From Falsiruegeria litorea R37 (lineage in GTDB: Bacteria > Pseudomonadota > Alphaproteobacteria > Rhodobacterales > Rhodobacteraceae), in contig NZ_FWFO01000001.1 of the NCBI RefSeq assembly GCF_900172225.1, positions 744,001 through 808,000 on the forward strand: a stretch of 64,000 bases of DNA. The letters run 5' to 3'. This document shows, one piece after another, positions 43,933-54,700 of the stretch (within the stretch, counting starts at the first letter, position 1; each line of letters begins with the position of its first letter). A program made the position numbers and the translations under genes. A model generated the notes under the pieces. That model was given only the letters and a program-made list of their open reading frames with translations, ran no database searches and had not been told where the DNA came from.

Positions 43933-44643
43933 ATGAGCACCGATCACCCAGACCGCCCCCGCCGGAACTTTTATGGTCGCTTCAAGGGCAAGACCCTGAA
44001 GCAAAGCCAAAAGACCTATCTGGACGAAGACCTGGCCGCCCTTGCGCCGGGTGCTGTCGCCTGGGACGAAAACCCCACGCGCGAAAATCTGGATCTGGAT
44101 GGTCTCTTCGGCGGCAAGCCCGTCTGGCTCGAAATCGGCTTTGGCGGTGGCGAGCATCTGGTGCATCAGGCCGCCAGCAACCCCGACGTGGGCATCATCG
44201 GAGCCGAGCCTTATATCAACGGCGTCGCGATGCTCTTGGGCAAGATCCGCAAGGCAGGCGTCGACAACTTGGCCGTGCATCCCGGTGACGCACGCGATCT
44301 GTTTGACGTGCTGCCTGATCAGAGCATTTCCAAGGCCTTCCTGCTCTACCCGGATCCCTGGCCCAAAACCCGCCACCACCGCCGCCGCTTTGTCACGCCC
44401 GAACATCTGGAGCCTCTGGCCCGCGTCATGAAACCCGGCGCGATCCTTCGGGTGGCCACCGACATTCCCGACTATGTCCGCCAGACCCTGGAAGAGGTGC
44501 CCAAGGCGGGTTTTGACTGGCTGGCCGAACGCCCGGACGATTGGCGCGTGTCGTGGGAGGATTGGATTTCCACCCGCTATGAGCAAAAGGCCCTGCGCGA
44601 GGGCCGGGTGCCCCACTATCTGACGTTCCGCAGGCAGGGGTGA
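43933..44643 (+). CDS. trmB: tRNA (guanine-N7-)-methyltransferase
   Basis: A 236-residue SAM-dependent enzyme making m7G46 in tRNA. The SAM site is WLEIGFGGGEHL, with GAEPY and HPGDARDL. The family signature YPDPWPKTRHHRRRF carries the guanine-binding Asp and the basic tRNA contact. C-terminal TRYEQKALREGRVPHYLTF is typical. Last gene of the housekeeping block. Confidence 0.95.
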   Translation: MSTDHPDRPRRNFYGRFKGKTLKQSQKTYLDEDLAALAPGAVAWDENPTRENLDLDGLFGGKPVWLEIGFGGGEHLVHQAASNPDVGIIGAEPYINGVAMLLGKIRKAGVDNLAVHPGDARDLFDVLPDQSISKAFLLYPDPWPKTRHHRRRFVTPEHLEPLARVMKPGAILRVATDIPDYVRQTLEEVPKAGFDWLAERPDDWRVSWEDWISTRYEQKALREGRVPHYLTFRRQG

Positions 44644-45213
44644 CGGCATCGCCAGGTTGGGGTTTTGACATTCGAGGTGACGTCCGAGACGTTCTACCCG
44701 TTGCGCGTCCTAAGTCGCGGCGGCATTGTTTGCGTAGCGCAACTCGCGGGTCTCAGTGGTGTGTTTGATTACAGGAAAAGTCTGCGCCGCCGTCTCATGC
44801 GGGTCACCAATTTTCTGACCAATCAGAACAAAAAGACGAAGGGCGCTGCTGTTGCCGTTGGTCAAATCTGCTTTTGTCAGTGCAAAGCCCCACTTGCCAT
44901 GAATTTGTCAATCAAGGCCTCGCGGATTGTTTGCCAAGGGGATTGCAGTTCGGGCGACGCCGCATCGCTGGTGCGGAAAGAGTCAGAGCAGCCCATTTGA
45001 AATTGCCTGCTTGAGTTGTGTTTAAAGCGCAGGTCAGCGAAATGGCGAAGGTCTTGCTGGTACAGATGCAGGCCCATGCCTCGCGTGGGTACAACAAGCA
45101 CAACACATTCTGCGATGAACCGGGCGGCTTGATCTGGAATGAAGGACTGACGACGCGTCTGTCTTACGCATCCAGTTTGAATATGCCTGATCTCAGATGT
45201 ATACCGATTTGAC
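44644..45213. other. 570-bp gap without a confident gene
   Basis: Two weak open frames are present: + strand 44665-45000 (111 codons) and - strand 44877-45101 (74 codons). The minus-strand frame stays open without a start upstream past 45213 into the reductase gene, which suggests a remnant. Base composition is somewhat more AT-rich than the flanks. Neither product was recognised and neither has a clear ribosome site. Confidence 0.5.
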
Positions 45214-46602
45214 TTACTGGTCAGGAACCTTCTCCCGCGTGTCGGCGGTGGTTCGCAAAGACTTAGGCAGCCATTGCGTCATTCCTAATCCGTCCCCAAG
45301 CGTTACAAGATGCTGGCGTAAACCCGTCGGCAACCGCAATCCGCCGCGAAGCTCAAACGCTTCGTGGTGCACGGTGAACTGTCCCTTTTTCGCGTCGCGA
45401 CAGATTTGCGCGACGTCGTCATAAAATGTTCTGGGGCCACAAAAATACAAATCAACTTTGCCGGGAATGTCGCGCATAAAACGCATGAGCTGATGGGGTG
45501 TTGGTCTACCGGTTCGCTCGGTTTCGATGATTTTCAGCGACACGGTTTCGGGATGGTTGCCCGCAAACGTTTCAAGTGCGCTCAGGTCGGGGGCATTTGC
45601 ACGCGATCTGCAAATATGCACGATGTCCACGTGGCTCTCGGGGCGCAGACCCTCTGCAGCCCATGCGAGAAACGGCGTAACCCCGATCCCGGCGCTGAGC
45701 CACACCTGGCGTGAAGATCCAGGCCGACGAAGAAACTGCCCGTACGGGCCATCAATCCAAATGGTCTGGTCTGATGTGACTTTCCGGAGCTCCCCATTTG
45801 TCCATCCAATGCGACGAGAGATCATGAAGCGCATGCTGCCGTCCTCTTGTGGCGAAGATGCGATGGTAAAAGGATGCGCCTCGCGACGAGAACTCCCTTC
45901 AAGTTGCAAGAACGCGAATTGACCCGCCTTGTGTTGCAAAGGGCGCCCCTTTGGCGAGAGGGTCAGTTGAGTGAACTGCTCACAGTGTTGCACATCCGTT
46001 ACCACGTACGGCGTAGGTGCAGGGATAGACCGCGGGCGCAAAGCAAACAGAGCTGCGATCAGGCCAAGTCCGCAGAACCCCAGAAGATACAGGCCAGCGA
46101 AACCCTGCAAGGCTAAGGGTTTGGGAATCAGCACGAAATGGGCCATCGACAGGACAAAGACCGCGACCATGAAACGGTGGCTCAGCCGCCACCAGCGATA
46201 GGGGATTACGTGGAGGAACGTGGCCGCGATCAAGACAAGCAGGCTGTTGTAGACCCAGCCACCAAAATCAGAGGCCAGCTCGTGCAGGCCAAAGAGATCC
46301 GGCACTCCCTTGACCTCGGCCTCGAAGGTGTCGTGTACCAGCATCGCGGCAAAGGCCGTGAGACCAAGCCATTTGTGTACGACATAGTTCTTGTCGAGCC
46401 CGCCAAAGACCACATCAATAACACGAAGGCGTGCCGACAGGATGACCGTGAGCGCCATGGACATGAGCGCCACGGTACCGAACGCATGGCTGAGCATCTG
46501 TTCAGACGGGCTGTCAAATGAAGCCATCACAAGCGGAACCGGCACCAGAACGAGGATGACCAGCACGAGTGTAGCAAGGCGCAGACGCCAATGAGCGCTC
46601 AT
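45214..46602 (-). CDS. Ferric-reductase-like membrane flavoprotein
   Basis: A 462-residue protein with ~6 N-terminal membrane helices of the ferric reductase/NOX type (KWLGLTAFAAMLVHDTFEA, FLHVIPYRWWRLSHRFM, with histidines placed for heme), then FAD and NAD(P) domains. The FAD motif is EAHPFTIASSPQ; the pyridine-nucleotide motif is LSAGIGVTPFLAWA; the C-terminal YFCGPRTFYDDV is typical. It moves electrons from NAD(P)H across the membrane to iron or another acceptor. Its ATG overlaps the histidine kinase stop by 4 bp, so it belongs to the two-component operon. Confidence 0.87.
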   Translation of the reverse strand: MSAHWRLRLATLVLVILVLVPVPLVMASFDSPSEQMLSHAFGTVALMSMALTVILSARLRVIDVVFGGLDKNYVVHKWLGLTAFAAMLVHDTFEAEVKGVPDLFGLHELASDFGGWVYNSLLVLIAATFLHVIPYRWWRLSHRFMVAVFVLSMAHFVLIPKPLALQGFAGLYLLGFCGLGLIAALFALRPRSIPAPTPYVVTDVQHCEQFTQLTLSPKGRPLQHKAGQFAFLQLEGSSRREAHPFTIASSPQEDGSMRFMISRRIGWTNGELRKVTSDQTIWIDGPYGQFLRRPGSSRQVWLSAGIGVTPFLAWAAEGLRPESHVDIVHICRSRANAPDLSALETFAGNHPETVSLKIIETERTGRPTPHQLMRFMRDIPGKVDLYFCGPRTFYDDVAQICRDAKKGQFTVHHEAFELRGGLRLPTGLRQHLVTLGDGLGMTQWLPKSLRTTADTREKVPDQ

Positions 46603-47936
46603 TCCTGCGGCTCCAGTTCCGGAAAGATCAGTTTCGCCGAAAATCCGTCGGGCTGATTGGGCGCAGGTGAGCGTAACTCAAGGCTACCGCCGATGTCTTC
46701 CATCACCGCTCTCGTGATTGCCAGCCCCAGCCCGGTGCCGCTGGTCTGCGTATTGCCGCGCGTAAAGCGTTCGCCAAGCCGTTCCAACAGGTCCGCGGGG
46801 ATACGTTGACCTGCGTTGATCGCTTCGAAGGTACGGCCTTCGATACGGATACGAACCATCGAATTGGGCGGGCTGTAGCGCAGCGCATTGGTCATCAGGT
46901 TGCGCAGGGCGATGGCGCAAGCGTCCGCATCCATGTGAACCTGCAATTTCAGCTCTTCGGGATACTCGACGTCAAAGCGGTCGTTTTCGAAAGTAGAGAA
47001 AAAAGGCTCGGCCAGGACCACCTCCATCACCTGAACCACGTCGATCACCTTGTCCGAGATAGCAAAGCCGTGCTGCAAACGCGAGTTCTGCAAAAGCGTC
47101 TCGGCCAAACTGGCAAGGGACTTCAGGGATGTTTCAACCTGATCAAGCACCACCTGTTTTTCCGTACCATCGCCTCGGGCGGCCTGAACGCTTGCCAGCG
47201 CACCGGCAAGCGGCGTGCGCAGCTCATGGGCGCATTCTGCACTGAAGCTGCGCTCTGCCTCGAGTGCGGCACGAACCCGGGCGAGCAACCGTTCGACTTC
47301 GGTCGCGACGGGGTCCAGTTCGGTGGGGATGTCGATGGACTGAATCGGGCTGAGGTTGCGACCATCACGCTGCCCGATCTGTCGGGCAAAGCCCAGGATC
47401 GGGTCCAAGGCTTTGCGCGACAGAACATAGGCCAATGCGGCCATGATCGGCACAGCCACCAGCAAGGGAATGATCATGGACGGCAGGATTTCGACCAGCG
47501 TATAGGTGCGCAACCCCGCAGTTTCCAGCACCGCGACCCCGTAACCACCAGCTGGATCCATCAGGACAAAGGTTCGGGCCCCGTTCGTGTCCGAAAACCC
47601 GGGTTCCAGCGTGGCGGGCAGGGGCACGTCGGCCTTGTGAAAGAGGACTGCGCCATTCGCATCAAGGACTGCAAAGTCGAGTGCTTCGGCCAGATCAGCG
47701 AACTCGCCGATCTCGGGTACGTCAACGACCACCTGCGGCAATACATTGCCCTGTGCGATCTCGGACGCCAGCGGCAGGGTTCTGATCGCGTTTTCCAAGA
47801 GAATGTAATCGAAGGTTTCGACCAGTTCGTGGTTGGCATGCAACATCGCGTAGGTGACCATAGCCAGCCATATGCCAATCATGGCGAGAATAAGCGAGCG
47901 GGACAGCTTGAGCGAAATGGAGCGGTTTGCAGTCAT
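46599..47936 (-). CDS. Sensor histidine kinase (OmpR-partner type)
   Basis: 445 residues. Transmembrane helices at ~12-32 and ~150-172 flank a ~115-residue periplasmic sensor. HAMP follows at ~172-225. The H-box has His237 (FSAECAHELRTPLAG). The ATPase core shows LRNLMTNALRYSPPNS (N-box), a degenerate G1 region near FEAINAGQRIP in place of DNGPGIP, and GTGLGLAITRAV (G2). The missing acidic residues of G1 are unusual and could lower kinase activity. It overlaps both neighbours. Confidence 0.9.
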   Translation of the reverse strand: MTANRSISLKLSRSLILAMIGIWLAMVTYAMLHANHELVETFDYILLENAIRTLPLASEIAQGNVLPQVVVDVPEIGEFADLAEALDFAVLDANGAVLFHKADVPLPATLEPGFSDTNGARTFVLMDPAGGYGVAVLETAGLRTYTLVEILPSMIIPLLVAVPIMAALAYVLSRKALDPILGFARQIGQRDGRNLSPIQSIDIPTELDPVATEVERLLARVRAALEAERSFSAECAHELRTPLAGALASVQAARGDGTEKQVVLDQVETSLKSLASLAETLLQNSRLQHGFAISDKVIDVVQVMEVVLAEPFFSTFENDRFDVEYPEELKLQVHMDADACAIALRNLMTNALRYSPPNSMVRIRIEGRTFEAINAGQRIPADLLERLGERFTRGNTQTSGTGLGLAITRAVMEDIGGSLELRSPAPNQPDGFSAKLIFPELEPQE

Positions 47937-48595
47937 TGAGTGGCGGCTATCCTGTAACCCAGACCGCGTTCGGTCTTGACGAAATCCTTGCCCAGCTTCT
48001 TTCGAATCCGACTGACGAACACCTCTACCGAATTGCTTTCGGTTTCGGAGTCGAAATCATACAGGCTGGATTCAAGGTCAGCACGGCTTACGATTTTGCC
48101 CGATTTTGAAACCAGTATCTCAAGGACCGCCCATTCTCGCGCCGTCAATCTCACCGGCTGACCGGTGACAGACGCAAGGCGTTGAGAAAGATCAATGGCC
48201 ACTGGTCCGCACACATAGTCCGGTTTGACATTTCCATGAGATCGGCGAATGGCCGCATGAATGCGGGCCAACAGCTCATCAAGATCATAGGGTTTGATCA
48301 AGTAGTCATCTGCACCTGCATTCAGCCCTTCGATCCGCTCAGAGATCTTGTCTTGAGCTGTCGCGATGATGACAGGTGTCTGAATGCTGCGCTTGCGAAT
48401 GCTTCGCAGAAAATTCAGGCCGTGCCCATCTGGCAACGAGAGATCTAGCAAAATTACGGCATACTCGATTGTATAGGTCGCTTCGTCCGCTTCCGCGAGC
48501 GTTCGAAACATATCCACGGCCAATCCTCGCTGAGCGAGGTGCTTTTTTACAGCAGCCCCGAGCATCGGATTGTCCTCAATCAATAGAATTCGCAT
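47933..48595 (-). CDS. OmpR-family response regulator
   Basis: 220 residues. Receiver domain ~1-118 with the phospho-acceptor Asp51 (VILLDLSLPDGHG), acidic pocket IEDN (7-9) and Lys in YLIKPYDLDELLARI. A C-terminal winged helix (~130-218) has RLTAREWAVLEILV and VSRIRKKLGKDFVKTERGLGYRI. First gene of the regulator-kinase-reductase operon; the 122-bp gap to the adhesin end holds its promoter. It likely controls this operon and perhaps membrane redox or iron genes (inference). Confidence 0.92.
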   Translation of the reverse strand: MRILLIEDNPMLGAAVKKHLAQRGLAVDMFRTLAEADEATYTIEYAVILLDLSLPDGHGLNFLRSIRKRSIQTPVIIATAQDKISERIEGLNAGADDYLIKPYDLDELLARIHAAIRRSHGNVKPDYVCGPVAIDLSQRLASVTGQPVRLTAREWAVLEILVSKSGKIVSRADLESSLYDFDSETESNSVEVFVSRIRKKLGKDFVKTERGLGYRIAATQ

Positions 48596-48717
48596 TTCTT
48601 TCCAACCGGTAAACCATCAGTGCTGGACGTCTATTGGCACAATCTGAACCGGAACTGAATGATGGCCCCACTGCGGCCACCTATTCGTTTGTATGGTCGA
48701 TCCTTTGACAACGTACA

Positions 48718-51700
48718 TTAAACAATGTCCCAAACGTGTTCGACAGAAAGCAGAGCGCCAGTGCTGTCAAAGTACTCAGTTTGGGTCTCGAAATCCGCTG
48801 ACTCCGAGAGATCATGGGTTGTTCTGATGGCACGAATGCCACCTACGTACTTGGTCTCGATCTGATCTCCGTTATCCATGAGCAATGTGCGGAGTTCCAA
48901 ATATCCATTCGTATCGAACGTGTCGACATACTGGCTCCAGTCGGCTGAGTTGTTTGCCCCTACGCCATCGGTGACGGTCCGACCCGTGCGCTGGCCATTT
49001 TCGTATTCGAACACGGTCGACGTGCTGCCACCTGCATCAAATGTGTACTGCCGGGTAGCAATGGTGCCATCTGGGTTGAAGGTGTCGACATACTGGCTCC
49101 AGTCGGCTGAGTTGTTTGCCCCTACGCCATCGGTGGCGGTCCGACCCGTGAACTGGCCATTTTCGTATTCGAACACGTCAGTCCTGCTGCCACCTGCGTC
49201 AAATGCGTACTGCCGAGTGGCAATGGTGCCATCTGCGTTGAAGGTGTCGACATACTGGCTCCAGGTCGCTGTGCTCTCCTCGCCCGCGCCATCCGTGACG
49301 GTTCGACCCGTGCGCTGGCCATTTTCGTATTCAAACACTTCGGACCGGTTGCCGCCTGCGTCAAATGTGTACTGCCGGGTGGCGAGGGTGCCATCTGCGT
49401 TGTACGTATCAACATACTGGCTCCAGGCCGCTGTGCTCTCCTCGCCTGCGCCATCGGTGGCGGTCCGACCCGTGAGCTGGCCATTTTCGTATTCGAACAC
49501 GTCAGTCCTGCTGCCACCTGCGTCAAATGCGTACTGCCGAGTGGCAATGGTGCCATCTGCGTTGAAGGTGTCGACATACTGGCTCCAGGTCGCTGTGCTC
49601 TCCTCGCCCGCGCCATCCGTGACGGTTCGACCCGTGCGCTGGCCATTTTCGTATTCAAACACTTCGGACCGGTTGCCGCCTGCGTCAAATGTGTACTGCC
49701 GGGTGGCGAGGGTGCCATCTGCGTTGTACGTATCAACATACTGGCTCCAGGCCGCTGTGCTCTCCTCGCCTGCGCCATCGGTGGCGGTCCGACCCGTGAG
49801 CTGGCCATTTTCGTATTCGAACACGTCAGTCCTGCTGCCACCTGCGTCAAATGCGTACTGCCGAGTGGCAATGGTGCCATCTGCGTTGAAGGTGTCGACA
49901 TACTGGCTCCAGGTCGCTGTGTCGTTTGCCCCTACGCCATCGGTGACGGACTGACCCACGCGCTGACCGTTTTCGAAGGTGGTTGCAACCTTGCGCCCGT
50001 CGTCCAACAGCGCCCAGCTGAACGTCGTGTTGCCGCCGTTTGATACGATCACCGATGTGGTTTCTCCGCCGTTTTTCGTGACGTTTACGTCCAGTGAAAC
50101 GTCAGCAAAGTCCAGGACTTCGATATCGAACAGAGTATTTGCGCCCTCATCCCCATTGGTCTGCCTGGCGGTGTCTGTCACCACGAGGGCGCCATCCTGC
50201 ACATGGAACACAAACTCGTCGGCAGCGCCGGTGAAAAGCACCGTATCAAGACCGCTGCCGCCACGGATCACGTCATCTCCGGCTGAGCTTTGGAAGGTGT
50301 CGTCCAGCCGCGTACCGATCAGTTCATCCGCTGCGGAAGTGCCCTGAAATGAATTGGATACCCCATTGATCTGTATCGACAAGGCATGCTGTGTGCCGTC
50401 CGCAGCCGTGACCATCAACGTGTCGGTCACGCTTTGACCCGGATCAAGGTTCGGGAACAGGCCCGTCAATGTATAGTGCCATTGGCCATCAGCAGTAACG
50501 TCTGCAAAACCCTGCGCCCCGAAGACCCGCCCTGCGATCAGCGCATCAGGGCCGTCAATGTCGGAAACAACGATCTGCCCGCTCAATGTGGTGCCGTCTT
50601 CATTCATGGCAGCCGTCAGATCGCCCGAGAATTGGGCAGCGTCATTGACCGGGGTAAGTGCGATTGGCACTTCGAAAACAAAACCATAGGCAGGGTCGTG
50701 ACCGGGCGGTACGACCCGGATGGTGAGCGATGTTGTCGTGGCAGATGTCAATTCATCCGGTGCAGTGTAAAGCAGCGCAGATTGGATCACTTGCGAAGCG
50801 GTGGCCATGTCGCCGCCAAACGCCCACCCCCCTTGCGGATCGGTCTGGACAACAAGGGCAGACAGGCCATGGTCCGAACGAATGGAAAGCTCACCAACCT
50901 CGACGTTGAAATACATCGTCCAATTGCCCGCCAGATCCGGGTCAAACAGCTCGACGCCTGCAAACGCCGCAGTCGCGGAGTCGCCTTCGGCCAGGGTGAT
51001 CGGCGTCTCGGGCAGTGAGATCGTGACAGGATCGTCGATGAACTGAACAGAGATCGCCGTATGCGCTGTTTGAGCAACCGTTTCGTCCGCGCGAAGGAAG
51101 CTCCATGTCAGCTCGGTTGTCCCAAACCCATATAGCCGTTCCTGCCCGGTTTCAAACGTGACAAGTTGCAAGGCGGCATTCACGAGATCGGTTGTTGGTG
51201 TTCCGGCCCCGTCACCAAAGTCGAAACGTGCCGTCAGATTGCCATTGGTCGTGTCCAAGCGGAACGTGCCAAAGCGTTCTCCGCCAGCAATGAGCGCCCA
51301 GCTTGTCCCGTCAATCGGTTGGGTCGTGATCAGCTCGCTTTGTCCGATGCCAAAGATCGGCGCGTCTCCGGCCCGTGCTGATACGACAACGGATGTACCG
51401 GAATAGTCCCCCTGACCGCCATTGAGCAGGTCATAATCCACGGCACTGGCGGTCAAAGCCTCTGCCGGGGTCGAAACGACTGTTTCGATATGAGCCTGAT
51501 TGGCGGCCAGACCACCTATCGTGACCGGGTCATCCACCGGCGTGATCTCAAGCCCGATCTCGCCAATGGTCACGGGGTTGGAACCGTCAAGGCCGGTTGC
51601 CGTGACCACAAGTGGACCAAAGGTTCCGTTGGCATTGGGCGGCGGCGTAAAGGTGATGTTACCGATGGTCGCCAGATACGCCGAAATATCCGCTGTCGAC

Positions 51701-54700
51701 CCCGACAGGGTCAAACTGTCGCCAGAGGAAGTCGCGATTGTGATTCCGGTTGCGGCGACTGCGGACAACATGGAGGCCGGTACGCCGCTCAGGGTGACCG
51801 TCAGGCCGTCGGTATCGGTGAGCGTGACGCCAGAAAAATCAAGCGCAATGGCCGTGTCTTCGGCCCCCGATTGCGCGGTCAGCGTGCCCGCAACCCGCGT
51901 GATGTCGTCCACGTTTGTGACGTCAATCGGAACAGGCCCGATCTCTTGCAATTCCGCCCCACTATCATCCGTCAGGGTCATGGTCAGTTGGGCACTTAGG
52001 CCTCCGGCCACATCTGCGGGGTCAACAAATTTGACGCCACCCGCCAAAAAGGCGTTCAATGCCGCGGGCGTGCCGGTCAGGGCCAGCGCTCCGTTTACTG
52101 TGGCAACCGAAACCCCCGTTACGCCGGTGGCCGTCAGGTGCCCGGCGTCGACGGATAGAGTCAGGGTGACAACAGGACTGTCCACGTCTGCCAGGTTCAA
52201 GCCTGACAGATCCAAAGCGGTCTCTGCATCCGAGGTAACTTCAAGCCGGGTCGGCGGCGTGTCGAACGTGGGAGCGTCATTGACGTTTTGCAGCGTAATC
52301 TGCACATCAAGCGTGCCGGTGTCGGTCCCATCGTCAGCGGTCACACGAATGGTCAAGACACTGTCTGCCCCGCTGGTGCCGGACGAATTTGCAGGAAGTG
52401 TGCCGGTGATCAGACCCGTTGCTGAATCAATCTCCAACCCGGCAGGCAAGGGCGTGCCATCCGCCAATGTCGCCGAGAAGGTCAGCACATCGCCAGCGTC
52501 CGCATCGCGGAAGGCAGAGCCTGCCGCGATCGAAACGACCGACCGCTCGGCAAAAGGCGATGGTTGGGTGAAATCAATCGCAACGGGGGCGTCGTTTTCC
52601 CCGTTGATGGTAAAGGTCACCGTGCCTTCCGAGACCCGACCGGTGCTGTCTTGGATGGCGTAGGTCACTGTTTCCGTCGCAACACCCGATGCATTCAGGT
52701 CGCGAAACGCATCAAGCGGCAGATAGCTTACGGTCCCATCAGCGTTCAGCTGCACAAAGGCCCCGCTGGGCAATTCCACGAGGTCATTTGCTGTCACAGC
52801 CGTCCCGTTCAACGAAACGACCCGCACCACGTCCCCGTCCGCGTCGGTATCGTTGGCAAGGACATTGACGTTCTGCACTTCGCTTTGCTGACCCGTGCTG
52901 GTGTCGTTCACAACCACAGGCGCATCTGCGACAGGGGTGACAACAACGTCCAGCGTGGCCGAGGATGTCCCACCCGCGCCATCCGAGATGACATAGGTGA
53001 TCACTTCGGTCCCGTGAAAATTCGCATTGGGCGTATATGTGATGGTCTGCCCGTCAAAGCTGGCCTGGCCATGGGCGGGGTCCGAAACGCTGATGATTGT
53101 CAGGCTCTGGCCATCAACATCGCTGTCATTGGCAACGACATCGAATGTCAGGGTGCCATCTTCCTGAAGTGTTGCGGCGTCATTCAATGCGACCGGCGCG
53201 TCGTTTACCTCGGCCACGGTCAGTGTCACGGTCACAACGGTTTCGGCGACCCCATCGGTGATGACATATGTAAAACTGTCAGAGCCGGCGTAGTTTTCCA
53301 CGGGCGTGTAGCTGACGCTTCCGTCCTCGTTCAAACGCGCGAGCCCATGTGCCGCCGTGCCAACCCGCACCAGCGATACGGTGTCGCCGTCAACGTCAGA
53401 CGCGGCAGCGAGAGGGTTGAAGCTGTAGGTGCCATCTTCTTGTATGGTCGCCGATATATCAGCGGCCACAGGTGCATCGTTTTCCGCTGTCACCGTGACG
53501 GTCACAGTGGCAGTCTCAATGCCGCCCGCACCGTCCGAGACGTCATATGTGAAGGTGTCGGTCCCAAAGAAATCGGCATTTGGCGTATAGATCAGCTGAC
53601 CACCGGAGATTGTGACCTGGCCATGGGTTGCGTCACCCACTGCTGCAATGGTCAGCACAGCTGTTCCGGGATCACTGTCATTGGCAAGCACATCGATGGT
53701 CACGGCCGTGTCTTCCGCCGTCGTAACAGCGTCATCGCCAGCCACCGGAGTGTCCGCGGTGTTGTTAACCGTCACCGTGATGGTTTGCGAGGCTTCGCGC
53801 AGCCCGTCACTGACGGTGTAGGTGAGGGTCTCAACCCCGGTGAAGTCAGCGTTCGGAGTGTACGAGATGTTCTTACCACCATCCACGATGGTCACAGTCC
53901 CGCCGACGGCCCCGGACACAGCGGTAATCGTAAGTGTCTGGCCGCTGTCCACATCACTGTCATTGGCAAGTACGTCAAAGATATGCTGCCCGGAATCTTC
54001 TTGGATCGCATACCCATCTGCAATCAATTGCGGGAGCGTTGAAACATAGACCGTCGCAGTTGCGCTTGAGGTCAACCCACCTGAATCGCGCAGGGTATAG
54101 GTGAATGTCAGCGTTCCAATAAAGCCGGGGTTGGGCGTAACCCAGATGCCGTTGTTGCCGAGCTCGAAGGTTGCATTGTCGGCGGTATCACCAACGGCCG
54201 TGACGCCCGTGATCAGGCGCGCTTCCATCTGATTTCCGGGGAAAATACGGTCCGCGTCCGTGTCATTCCCCAGCACATTCAACCACGACCGAGCCTCTGG
54301 ATCGACGCCGATGTGATCGTCCACGCCGACGGGGGCGTCCTGGGTGTTTTCAAAAAACACGCTGGCAAAACTCCTGGTCTCAAGCTCGCCGTCGGTGATC
54401 GTGTAATAGAAATCGATGTAGCCGTTGTAATCGGCATTGGGCGTGACTGTGACAGTGCCGTTTTCGTTCAGTGTGACCTGGGCCGCGCCATTCCATGCTG
54501 GGCCGACGCTGACAAGGCTCAGCGCATCGCCATTGGGGTCCGAGGCCCAGGACAGTGGGTCGATCGTGATCGGGCTGTCCTCTGTCCCGCGCGGGGCAAG
54601 CCGGAAGCCCGCAACAGGAGCAAGGTTCGTCTGAACGGTGACTGTTACCGTTTCAGTTGTCGTCGCACCGGATGTGCTCAGGATCGTATAAGTAAAGCTG

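Noticed and set aside
44877-45101. 74-codon minus-strand ORF as a real gene
   Set aside because: The frame continues upstream without a start into the reductase gene, no ribosome site was found, and the product was not recognised.
48878-49954. 358-codon plus-strand frame with regular internal repeats
   Set aside because: Its periodicity comes from the adhesin's 162-bp repeats read in reverse; no ribosome site and an unnatural composition.
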